Of a DNA stretch of 64,000 bases, positions 47,546 through 56,772 are shown piece after piece. Within the stretch, counting starts at the first letter, position 1. Every line of letters begins with the position of its first letter. The notes below the pieces were generated by a model. That model did no database searches. It was not told the origin of the DNA and worked only from the letters and a program-made list of their open reading frames with translations. A program made the position numbers and the translations under genes. Source of the stretch: Sycon ciliatum (Eukaryota > Porifera > Calcarea > Leucosolenida > Sycettidae); contig NC_088646.1 of assembly GCF_964019385.1 (NCBI RefSeq), forward strand, positions 14,771,905 through 14,835,904, read 5' to 3'.

Positions 47546-50500
47546 AGGCGTGCAGAGGCGCGCAGAGGCGTGTAGAGGCGCACAGAGGCACGCATAGGCG
47601 CGCTGAGGTGCGCAGAGGCGCGCAGAGGCACGCGTAGGTCCGCGCAGATGGGCGCAGAGGCGCGCAGAGGCACGCGTAGGTCCGCGCAGAGGCGTGCAGA
47701 GACGCGCAAAGGCACACAGAGGCACTCAGAGGCGAGCGGACGTACGCAGAGCCGTGTGGAAGCGCACAAAGGCGCGGAGAGCTGCGCAGAGGCGCGCAGA
47801 GGCGGGCAGAGGAGCGCCTGAGGCACGCGCAGAGGCTCACAGAGGCGGACAGAGACTCGCAGAGGCACGCAGAGGCGAAAAGAGGCGCGAAGAGGCAAGC
47901 AGAGGCGCACAGAGGCAAGCAGAGGCGCACAGAGGCACGCAGAGGCGCGCAGAGGCCCGCAGAGGCGCGACGAGGCGCGGGCAAAGGCGAGCAGAGGCGC
48001 ACAGGCGCGCGCAAAGACGAGCAGAGGCGCGGATAGGCGCTCAGAGGCGAGCAGAGTCGAGAAGAGGCGAGCAGAGGTGCTCAGAGGCGCCCAGAGGCAC
48101 GTAGAGGCGCGCAGAGGCGCGCAGCGGCGCGAAGAGGCGCGCAGAGGGGAGCAGAGGCGTGCAGAGGCGCGCAGAGGCGCGTAGAGGCGCGCAGAGGGGA
48201 GCAGAGGCGCGCAGAGGCGCGCGAAGGCGCGTGGAGGCGCACAGAGGCACGCAGAGGGGCGCACAGGCGCGCTCAGGCGACCACAGGCGTGCACAGGCGA
48301 CCACAGGCGCGCAGAGATGCGCAGAGGCTCACAGAGGCTCTCAAAGGCGGGCAGAGGCGCTTAGAGGCGCCCAGAGGCACACAGAGGCGCGCAGAGGCGC
48401 GCAGAGGCGCGCATAGGTGCGCAGAGGCGCGTAGAGGCGCGCAGAGGAGAGCAGAGGCGCGCAGAGGCGCACAGAGGCGAGCAGAGGCGCGCAAAGGTGC
48501 GTAGAGGCGCACAGAGGCACGCAGAGGCGCGCAGAGGCGCGCAGAGGTGCGCAGAGGCATGCGCAAAGGCGAGCAGAGGCGCAGAGGCGCGCAGAGGCGC
48601 GCAGAGGCGCGCAGAGGCGGGCATAGGCGTGCAGAGGCGAGCAGAGGCACAGAGGCGAGCGCAAAGGCAAGCAGAGGCGTGGAAAAGCGCTTAGAGGCGC
48701 GCAGAGGTGCGGAGAGACGCGCAGAGGTGCGGAGAGGCGCGCAGAGGTGCGCAGAGGCGCGCAGAGGGGCTCAGAGGCGCGCAGAGGCACGCAGAGACGC
48801 GTAGGTCCGCGCAGAGGCGCGCAGACACGCGCAAAGGCACGCCGAGGCACGCAGAGGCAAGCGGACGCACGCAGAGGCGTGTGGAAGCGCACAGAGGCGC
48901 GCGGAGTCGCCCAGAGGGTCGCACAGGCACGCAGAGGCGCGTAGAGGTGCGCAGAGGTGAGCAGAGGAGCGCCTGTGCGCGCAAAGGCTCGCGCAGAGGC
49001 GCGCAGAGGCGTACAGAGGCGACCAGAGGCGAGCAGAGGTGAGCAGAGGCGAGCGGAGGCGAGCATAGGTGCGCAGAGGTGCGCAGAGGCAAGCAGAGGC
49101 GCGCAAAGGCGCGCAGAGGCGCTAAGAGGCGCCCAGAGGCACCCAGAGGCGCGCAGAGGGGCGCAGAGGCGCGCCCAAAGGCAAGCAGAGCCGCGGAAAG
49201 GCGCTCAGAGGCGAGCAGAGGTGCGCAGAGGCGAGCAGAGGAGCGCCTGTGGCACGCGCAGAGGAGCGCCTGTGGCACGCGCAGAGGCGCACAGAGGCAG
49301 ACAGAGGCGCGCAGAGGCACGCAGAGGCGAGCAGAGGAGCGCAGAGGCGCGCAAAGGCGCGCAGAAGCGCGCAGAGAGGCGCAGAGGCGAGGAGAGGAGC
49401 GCCTGAGCGCGCAAAGGCGTACGCAGAGGCGTGCAGAGGCACGCAGAGGGGAGCAGAGGCAAGCAGAGGCAAGCAGAGGCAAGCAGAGGCGAGCAGAGGC
49501 GAGCAGAGGCGCACAAAGGCGCGCGCAAAGGCGAGCAGAGGCGCAGAGGCGCGCGCAAAGGCGATCAGAGGCGCGGATAGGCGCTCAGAGGCGAGCAGAG
49601 GCGAGAAGAGGCTGGCAGGGGGTGCACAGAGGCGAGCAGAGGCGCGCAAAGGCGCTCAGAGGCGCCCAGAGGCACGCAGAGGCGCGCAGACGCGCGCAGA
49701 GGCGGGCATAGGCGTGCAGAGGCGCGTAGAGGCGCGCAGAGGCGCGCACAGGGGAGCAGAGGCACGCAGAGGCGAGCAGAGGCGCGCAAAGGCGCGTAGA
49801 GGCGCACAGAGGCACACAGAGGGGCGCACAGGCACGGACAGGCGCAGAGGCGCGCAGAGGCGTGCGCAAAGGCGAGCAGAGGCACAGAGGCGCGCGCAAA
49901 GGCAAGCAGAGGCGCGGAAAAGCGCTCAGAGGCGCGCAGAGGTTCGTAGAGCCTCGCAGAGGAGCGCAGAGGCGCGCAGAGGCGAGCAGAGGAGCGCCTG
50001 AGCGCGCAAAGGCGTACGCAGAGGCGCGCAGAGGGGCGCAGAGGCGCGCAGAGGGGAGCAGAGGCGCGCAGAGGGGTTTAGAGGCAAGCAGAGGCAAGCA
50101 GAGGCAAGCAGAGGCGAGCAGAGGCCCGCAAAGGCGCGTAGAGGCGCACAGAGGCACGCAGAGGCACGCAGAGGCGCGCAGAGGCGCGCAGAGGCGCGCA
50201 GAGGCGCGCAGAGGCGCGCACAAAGGCGAGCAGAGGCGCAGAGGCACGCACAAAGGCGAGCAGAGGCGCGGATAGGCGCTCAGACGCGAGCAGAGGCGAG
50301 CAGAGGCGCTCAGAGGTGCGCATAGGCGCGCAGAGGCGCGCAGATACGTGCATAGGCATGCAGAGGCGCGCGGAGGCGCGCAGATGGGAGCAGAGGCGCG
50401 CAGAGGCGCACAGAGGCGAGCAGAGGCGAGCAGAGGTGCGTTGAGGCGCACAGAGGCGCACACAGGCGCGCAGAGGCGTGCAGAGGCGCGCAGAGGCGCG

Positions 50501-50900
50501 CAGAGGCGTGCGCAAAGTCGAGCAGAGGCGCAGATGCGCGCGCTAAGGCGAGCAGAGGCACAGAGGCGCGCGCAAAGGCAAGCAGAGGCACGGAAAATGC
50601 GCTCAGAGGCGCCCAGAGGGGCGCAGAGGCGCGCAGAAGCACACAGAGACGCGTAGGTCCGCGCAGAGGCGCGCAAAGGCTCGCAGAGGCACGCAGAGGC
50701 AAGCGGACGCACGCAGAGGCGTGTGGAAGCGCACAGAGGCGCGCAGAGGCGCACACAGGCACGCAGAGGCGCGTAGAGGAGCGCCTGAGGTGTGCAGAGG
50801 CGCGCAAAGGCGAGTAGAGGCGCTCAGAGGCGCCCAGAGGCACGCAGAGGCGCGCAGAGGGCGGGCAGAGGCGCGCAGAGGGGCGCGGAGGCGCGCAGAG
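47546..50900 (+). repeat. Irregular decamer array with units related to the first 8 kb
   Basis: Cassettes resemble those of 7.2-8.0 kb (GAGCGCCTGAGCGCGCAAAGG at 49,399 and 49,996; GCCTGTGGCACGCGC twice at 49,243-49,280), but no tandem block longer than about 50 bp is repeated at high identity. Two adjacent GAGGAGCGCCTGTGGCACGC segments near 49,237-49,278 form a small local duplication. Confidence 0.7.
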
Positions 50901-51800
50901 GGGCACAGCGGCGCACAGAGGCATGCAGAGACGCGTAGGTCCGAGCACGCAGATGCGCGCAGAGGGGTGCAGAGGCGCGCAGAGGCGCACAGAGGCGCGC
51001 AGAGGCGCACAGAGGCAAGCAGAGGCGGGCAGAGGCGCGCAGTAGCGCACAGAGGTGCGCAGAGGCGCCCAGAGCGAGCAGAGACGGGCAGAGACGTGTA
51101 GGTCCGCGCACAGGCGCGCAGAGGCTCGCAGAGGCGCGCAGAGGCTCCCAGAGGTGCGCAGAGGCATGCAGAGACGCGTAGATCCGCAAAAAGGCACACA
51201 TGGGGGCGCAGAAGCGTGCAGAGGGGGCAGAGGCACGCAGAGGCATGCAGAGACGCGTAGGTTTGCGCAAAGGCGCGCAGAGACGCACAGAGGCGCACAG
51301 AGGCGTGCAGAGGCGCGCAGAGGCTCGCAGAGGCTTGCAGAGGCGCGCAGAGGTGAGCAGAGGCGAGCGTAAAGGCGCTCAGAGGCGCTCAGAGGCGCTC
51401 AGAGACGCGCAGAGGCAAGCAGAGGCAAGCAGAAGCATGCAGAGGCACGCAGAGGCGCGCAGAGGAGAGGAGAGGCGCGCAGAGGCGCCCAGGGGCGAGC
51501 AGAGGCGCGCAGGGCAGCGCAAAGGCGCGCAGAGGCGCTCCTCAGAGTCCTGAGCATGCAGAACAGCGGAGACCAGCGCAGAGGCGCGTGCAGAGGCACA
51601 CATGGCCACGCAGAGGGGCGCAAAGGCACGCAGAGGCGTGCAGAGGCGCGCAGGGCAGCGCAGAGGCGCTCCTGAGCATGCAGAGGCGCGCACAGGTGCG
51701 CACAGGCGCGCACAGGCGGGAGCAGAGGCACGCAGGGGCGCGAAGGGCAGCGCAAAGGCGCGCAGAGGCGCGCAGAGGGGCGCAGAGGAGGGCAAAGGCG
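50901..51800 (+). repeat. Decaying right edge of the decamer array
   Basis: Units lose the 10-base register and gain T and homopolymer interruptions (GATCCGCAAAAAGGCACACATGG near 51,180). A GCGCAGGGCAGCGC segment recurs near 51,507 and 51,648, each followed by GAGGCGCTCCT and GAGCATGCAG. Edge decay like this is expected where unequal exchange no longer homogenises the units. Confidence 0.8.
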
Positions 51801-51990
51801 AGTGAGTGTGTGTGTGTGTGTGTGCGTGTGCATTCGTGCGAGCGTTTTCACGTTTGTGGACATGGGTGCATGCGTGCGAGTGGGCATGTGAGTGCGCGCA
51901 TGCATAAGCAGGTGTGTGTGTGCAGGTGTGTGTGTGCGCATGCGTGCTTGCGCGGACGTGTGCGTACGTGTGTTTGTGGGTCAGAGACAG
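51801..51990 (+). repeat. TG-rich simple sequence with (GT)9 core
   Basis: A pure GT tract at 51,806-51,824 grades into imperfect TG/CG-rich sequence (repeated GTGCATGCGTGCG-like words) to about 51,985, followed by a purine run around 51,985-52,010. Alternating purine-pyrimidine sequence of this kind can adopt Z-form DNA. It forms the boundary between the decamer array and the low-copy segment. Confidence 0.88.
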
Positions 51991-52029
51991 AAAGAGAGAG
52001 GCAGAGGGATGATAGACAAAACAACATTT

Positions 52030-52985
52030 CAATCTGAGCACTAACTTTGTAGTTGGATCCAAATATACAGAGGTAAACGTGCAATCCTGGCTTCTTCGCA
52101 TGCTGAAATGCAGTAACAGCCACATCGTTCTTAGCCTTGTCCCATTCACCCATGGGAATCGCCACGTTGGCTGCTCCTCAACCATCAAACCCCACGAACT
52201 AAGCGCGCTGCATGCGCCAGTGCCGCTCCACCAAGTGGCCCGCCATTCTGAACCTTACGCTGAACTTAGCGAACCTTTGCTCCTGCCACCACGAAGGGCC
52301 TTGGGTTCGTCTTCAACATCGAGCAGCTCGACTTCGATGTCCGTCTGCGACATCTCTACGTCTGCGTGTGCCTCAGATTATGCCTCGTGCGCCAGCTCGT
52401 CAGCATAGATGATCAGAATCGGCATAATCAAAGCTTCCGTAAAATGCAGTGCTTCCTCCGCCACAATCTCAAACAACTCGCCATCCCGATCATTCTCTTC
52501 AGCAGCATCCACTACGGCTTCATCATCTTCATACCAGACCGAGGAACTGGAGGCGGGTTCACCGAGGAGGCGGGTAATACAGCTCGATCGCCTCTCCCGG
52601 AGGGATTTTGCCGTGACGGACACTGCGCATTTCCAGGATCGACCGCTCAGCCACAAACTCGAATTTGACCTACCGAGGTCAGTGGATATGCTGTGTAGAC
52701 CCTCTACGGCTTTTCTAAGTCCTACGTCATTAGGTCTGTGTAGGCGCACGGTCACTACAGCGACTTGGCCCATAGCTGCGACCGTAGATCTACGCGTCAG
52801 GCGGACGTGTTTAGCCTTTAGCCTTAGGTGGTGAAATCCCCGTGCCGCAAGGTCCCCGCCACACAAGTACCGGCATCGGCATCTGAAACCACCCATGCGT
52901 TATGTCCGGTCCGCACTAGGCCGATTTTACGCCGACATGGACTCGTATGAAAAATTCTCGTTATCCGGGCGAACATAATAATTGC
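52030..52985 (-). pseudogene. Decayed coding-like sequence, family unrecognised
   Basis: On the minus strand, coding-like peptides occur in succession but not in one frame. From upstream: a segment near 52,983-52,930 ends at a TAA; a 172-codon open frame covers 52,896-52,378; a 36-codon segment in another frame (52,669-52,562) includes VKFEFVAERSILEMRS; the acidic end of the 172-codon frame includes YEDDEAVVDAAEENDRDGE; after an in-frame TAA at 52,378-52,380 the same frame stays open to 52,258 with acidic residues; then a changed frame gives MAGHLVERHWRMQRA, and finally MGEWDKAKNDVAVTAFQ near 52,150-52,100. I read this as one coding sequence broken by at least two stops and two frame changes. 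Alternatives are an intron-containing gene or chance. I recognise no domain and assign no function. The Ser-rich frame on the opposite strand (52,409-52,834) is probably its shadow. Confidence 0.4.
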
Positions 52986-53100
52986 CTCATGTGGACGGTG
53001 TTGTCATACAAGTATTAGTTTCCGACAAATCTGCGGCGAGTTTCTTGCCGCATTCGTATCTGGTCGATGATTTGGCGATTTGTAGTGCTGTGCGGCAGGT
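52986..53100. other. Low-copy spacer before the inverted repeat
   Basis: AT-balanced sequence without satellite monomers. A stretch at about 53,062 (GGTCGATGATTTGGCGATTT) resembles, in the same orientation, the sequence at 54,245 (GGTCGATAGATGATGCGGTG), both followed by an AGTGC-GTGC motif. That weak match suggests the two flanks of the inverted satellite share more than the clear inverted repeat. Confidence 0.45.
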
Positions 53101-53222
53101 TACCGCCCCCTGTCCTCGTTTACACCATAGGGAGTTGAAGTTTTCCTGGACTTTGACGAAAAAAAGTCGGCTGCACGCCGCGAACTGGATTGTCGCTGAA
53201 ATTCACAGTGCTCTGCATGTCC
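53101..53222 (+). repeat. Inverted repeat, left arm
   Basis: The reverse complement of this segment matches 53,988-54,110 over about 120 bp with only scattered differences. Shared words include TTTCAGCGACAATCCAGTTC, TCGTCAAAGTCCAGGAAAAC and CCTATGGTGTAAACGAGG as read on the right arm. It directly abuts minus-oriented satellite monomers. It could be a terminal repeat of a non-autonomous element, or the flank of an array edge copied in inverted orientation. Confidence 0.88.
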
Positions 53223-53793
53223 AGTTTTTTTAGGGAAATGGGTCCAGAGATTGCCCCCACACGGATTCGCTGTGCTCTCCAAGATATTCAAGGAAATTCA
53301 CAAGTTGTCCCCACAAGGATTCGCTGTGCTGTTCATGATTTTCAACGAAATCCACAGATTGCCCCCACACGAATTTCCTGTGCTCTTCATGTTTTTCAGT
53401 TAAATTCACGGATCCACGGATTGCCCCCACACGGATTCGCTGTGCTCTGTATATAACGTTTCTGAAATGGGTCCACAGTTTGCCCCCCACACGGATTCGC
53501 TGTGCTCTCCATGATATTCAAGGAAATTCACAGATTCTCCCCACAAGGATTCGCTGTGCTCGTTAAGATTTTCAGGGAACTTCAGAGAGAGCGCCCTACA
53601 CAGATCCGCTGCACTGTTCATGATTTTTCACGAAATCCACAGATTCCGACCCACACGGATATGCTGTGCTTCATGTTTTTTTTCAGGGATAATCACACAC
53701 AGCGCCCCACACGGATTCACTGTGCTCTGCATGTTCTTTTTCAGGGAAATCCGGCCACAGATTGACCAAGCACGAATTTGCTGTGCTCTTCAT
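53223..53793 (-). repeat. 55/61-bp satellite, minus-oriented segment
   Basis: About ten monomers read as the reverse complement of the downstream array, with the core appearing as CCCCACACGGATTCGCTGTG at several sites (for example near 53,258, 53,428 and 53,486). Divergence among monomers is higher than in the main array. Confidence 0.92.
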
Positions 53794-53987
53794 CTGTGGA
53801 CCGATTTTCCTGAAAAGGAATCTACAGAGCACAGCGAATCCGTGTGGGGCGCTATCTGTGATATTAACTGAAAACATTAGGAGCACAGCGTATCCGTGTG
53901 GGGCGCAATCTTTGAAATTCGTGGGAAATCATGAACAGCACGGCCAATCCGTGTGGACTCAATCTGTGGCCCGATTTCCCTGAAAAG
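53794..53987 (+). repeat. 55/61-bp satellite, first plus-oriented segment
   Basis: Orientation flips at about 53,793: minus-oriented GCTGTGCTCTTCAT is followed at once by plus-oriented CTGTGGACCGATTTTCCTG. Three to four monomers follow before the right arm of the inverted repeat. Confidence 0.88.
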
Positions 53988-54110
53988 GACATGCAGAGCA
54001 CAGTGAATTTCAGCGACAATCCAGTTCGTGGCGTGCTGCCGATGGTTTTTCGTCAAAGTCCAGGAAAACTTCAAACTCCCTATGGTGTAAACGAGGAAAG
54101 GGGACGGCAA
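53988..54110 (-). repeat. Inverted repeat, right arm
   Basis: Partner of 53,101-53,222. The arms lie at unequal distances from the orientation switch (about 570 bp left, 195 bp right), so the satellite part between them is not a symmetric palindrome; monomers were gained or lost on one side. Confidence 0.88.
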
Positions 54111-54312
54111 ACTGCTGCACGGCATATTTCATTGCCGTTTCTCTGTGAGATGGGTAGAAAGAATAATTAGACAGCCTCTGATAAATCCTATTAAGACCGT
54201 GGCACGCCTTAGACAGGTGAAAAATTGTCTAAGAATTTTCGAAGGGTCGATAGATGATGCGGTGTGCAGTGCCGTGCTACCTATGAGGGGGAGTAAAAAA
54301 ATCCTAAAACTG
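54111..54312. other. Non-satellite insert with short hairpin
   Basis: About 200 bp without satellite core, between the right inverted-repeat arm and the main array. It contains CTTAGAC at 54,208-54,214 and GTCTAAG at 54,227-54,233, a 7-bp stem with a 12-base loop. The word AAGACCGTGGCACGCCTTAG at 54,193 recurs in modified form at 54,476. No coding potential is evident. Confidence 0.6.
54193..54220 (+). repeat. 28-bp dispersed direct repeat, copy 1
   Basis: Begins AAGACCGTGGCACGCC and ends TTAGACAGGTGA. Copy 2 at 54,476-54,503 differs at four positions. Copy 1 lies in non-satellite sequence, copy 2 inside a satellite monomer. Confidence 0.82.
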
Positions 54313-54475
54313 GAGCACAGCAAATCCGTGTGGGGCGCTATCTGTGAATTTCCTTGAAAATCATGAAGAGCACAGCGAATCTTTGTGGGGACAATCTGTG
54401 GCCCGATATTCCTGAAAAGGAAAATACAGAGCACAGCGAATCCGTGTGGGGCGCAATCTGTGGATCTGTGAATTT

Positions 54476-54503
54476 AAGACCCTGGCATGTCTTGGACAGG
54501 TGA
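54476..54503 (+). repeat. 28-bp dispersed direct repeat, copy 2
   Basis: Begins AAGACCCTGGCATGTC and ends TTGGACAGGTGA. It interrupts a monomer: satellite sequence GGATCTGTGAATTT precedes it and CAATCATGAAGAGCACAGCG follows. This looks like a fragment of the 54.2-kb insert captured into the array. Confidence 0.82.
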
Positions 54504-56772
54504 CAATCATGAAGAGCACAGCGAATCCTTGTGGGGACAATCTGTGGCCCGATTTTCCTGAAAAGGAAGATACGGACCACAGCGAATCCGTGTCGGGCGC
54601 AATCTGTGGATCTGTGAATTTAACTGAAAAACATGAAGAGCACAGTAAATCCGTATGGGTGGCAAGCTGTGGATTTCGTAGAAAATCATGAAGAGCACTG
54701 CGAATCCGTGTTGGATCAATCTGTGGCCCGATTTCCCTGACAAATAGCATGCAGAGCACAGCGAATTCGTGTGGGGCGCTATGTGTGAATTTCCCTGAAA
54801 AATCATGAAGAGCACAGCGATTCCTAGTGGGGGCAATCTGTAGCCCGATTTGTCTGAAAGGGAACATACAGAGCACAGCGAATCCGTGTGGGGCACAATC
54901 TGTGAATTTTCCTGAATAAAATCAAGAGCACAGCGAATCGGTGTCGGGCGCTATATCCGTGAATTTCGCTGCTCTGAAAAAGAACATGCAGAGCACAGCG
55001 AATCCGTGTGGGGCGCAATATCTGTGAACTTTGTTGAAAATCAAGAAGAGCACAGCGAATCCGAGTGGGGGCAATCTGTGGCCAGAGTTCCTGAAAAGGA
55101 ATAAACGGAGCACAGCTAAACCGTGGTGGGTGCTATCTGTGAATTTAACTGAAAACATGAAGAGCACAGCAAATCCGTGTGGGGCGCTATCTGTGGATTT
55201 CGGTGAAAATCGTGAAGAGTACAGCGATTCCGTGTGGGTAATCTGTGACATGATTTTCTTGAAAAGGAACATACACAGCACAGAGAATACGTGCGGGGCG
55301 CTGTCTGTGAATTTCCTTGAAAAATCTAGGAGAGCACAGCGAAATTGTGCGGGGCAATCTGTGGCCCGATTTCTCTGAAAAAGAACAAGCAGAGCACAGC
55401 GAATCTGTGTGGGGCGCTATATCTGTGAACTTCGTTGAAAATCAATAAGAGCACAGCGAATCCGTGTGGCCGCAAACTGTGGCCCGATTTTCCTGAAAAG
55501 GAATACACAGAGCACAGCGAAGAGCACATTAAATCCGTGTTAGGCGCTATCTGTGAATTTTCCTGAAAATCATGAAGAGCACAGCGAATCCGTGTGGGGC
55601 AATCTGTGAAATGTTCCTGAAAAAGAACATACACAGCACAGCGAATACGTGTGGGGCGCTATTTGTGAATTTCCTTGAAAATCATAGAGAGCACAGTGAA
55701 TTCGTGTGGGGGCAATCTATGGCCCGATTTCTCTGAAAAAGAACGAGCAGAGCACAGTGAATCCGCGCGGGGCGTCATCTGTGAATTTGGTTGAAAATCA
55801 TGTCGAGTCAAGCGAATCCGTGTGAAGGTAATCTGTGAATTTACCTAAATCACATACAGAGCACAGCGAATCCGTGTGGGGCGCTAGATGTGAATTTTCT
55901 TGAAAACCATGGAGAGCGCAGCGAATCCATGTGGGGGCAATCTGTGGCTACGTTTCGCTGAAAAATAACATGCAGAGAACAGCGAATCCGTGTGGGGCGC
56001 TATCTGTAAATTTCCCTGAAAATCATAAAGAGCACAGCGAATCCGTGTGGTGCACAATCTGTGGCCCGATTTCCCAGAAAAAGAACATACACCGCACAGC
56101 GAATAGGTGTGAGGTGTTATCTGTGAATTTCCTTGAAACTCCTGGAGAGCAATGGAGAGCAAAGCTATTCCGTGTGGGCCGCAATCTGTGGATTTCGTTG
56201 GAAATCATAAAGAGCACAGAGAATCCTTGTGGGGGGAATCTGTGGCCCGATTTTCCTGAACAAGAACAAACAGAGGACAGCGAATGCGTGTGGGGCGCTA
56301 CCTGCGAATCCATGTGGGGGGACTCTGCGGCCCGATTTTCTTCAAAAGGAACAGAGATAGCACAGCGAATCCGTTTGGGGGCGCTATCTGTGAATTTCCT
56401 TGAAAATCAGGGAGAGCACAGCAAATCCGTGTGGGGTCAATCTGTGGCCTGATTTTCCTCATAAAAAAACATACAGAGCACAGCGAATCCGTGTGGGGCG
56501 CCATCTGTGAATATCCCTGAAAAACATGAAGACCACATAAAATCCGTGTGGGGCGCAATAAGTGAGTTTCGTTGAAAGTCATGAAGAGCACAGAAAATCC
56601 GTGTGGGGGCATCTGTGGACCGATTTTCCCGAAAAGGAAAATACAAAGCGCAGAGAATCCGTGTGGGGCGCAATCTATGAATTTCCTTGATAATCATGGA
56701 GAGGACAGCAAATCCGTGTGGTGCGCAATCTGTGGATTTCGTTGGAAATCATGAAGGGCACAGCGAATCCGT

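Larger units (their letters stand above)
1..51800 (+). repeat. Decamer satellite array (GGCGCGCAGA)n, 51.8 kb
   Basis: The whole stretch is head-to-tail variants of a 10-base unit, GGCGCGCAGA, always in the same orientation. Common variant units are GGCACGCAGA, GGTGCGCAGA, GGCGAGCAGA, GGCGCGCAAA, GGCGCGTAGA, GGCGCTCAGA and GGGGAGCAGA, with 8- and 12-base length variants in fixed contexts. The consensus has 5 G, 3 C, 2 A and no T, and two CpG per unit. The array enters the window already running, so its left end is not seen. Its right end decays between about 50,900 and 51,800. Because the unit lacks T, no stop codon can arise in any of the six frames without a mutation, which explains the many long reading frames on both strands. 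I infer non-coding satellite DNA; no start context, intron pattern or known domain argues otherwise. Named sub-blocks are listed separately; the remaining intervals (for example 8.0-11.6, 23-25.7 and 47.6-50.9 kb) are the same decamer in less regular order. Confidence 0.97.

Noticed and set aside
51848..52188. Minus-strand frames rich in His and Thr over the TG tract
   Set aside because: These are translations of the GT/CA-rich simple sequence. Only the upstream 52.0-52.2 kb part looks coding-like, and it is included in the pseudogene call.
52409..52834. 141-codon plus-strand Ser/Thr-rich frame
   Set aside because: It lies antisense to the more convincing acidic minus-strand frames, and its Ser richness matches reverse reading of Asp/Glu-rich codons.
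53101..54110. Calling the inverted-repeat interval a transposon outright
   Set aside because: No transposase, no visible target-site duplication, and unequal arm distances. It is kept as an inverted repeat with two possible origins.
54208..54233. Hairpin as a transcription terminator
   Set aside because: The stem is 7 bp with a 12-base loop, no T run follows, and no gene lies upstream.
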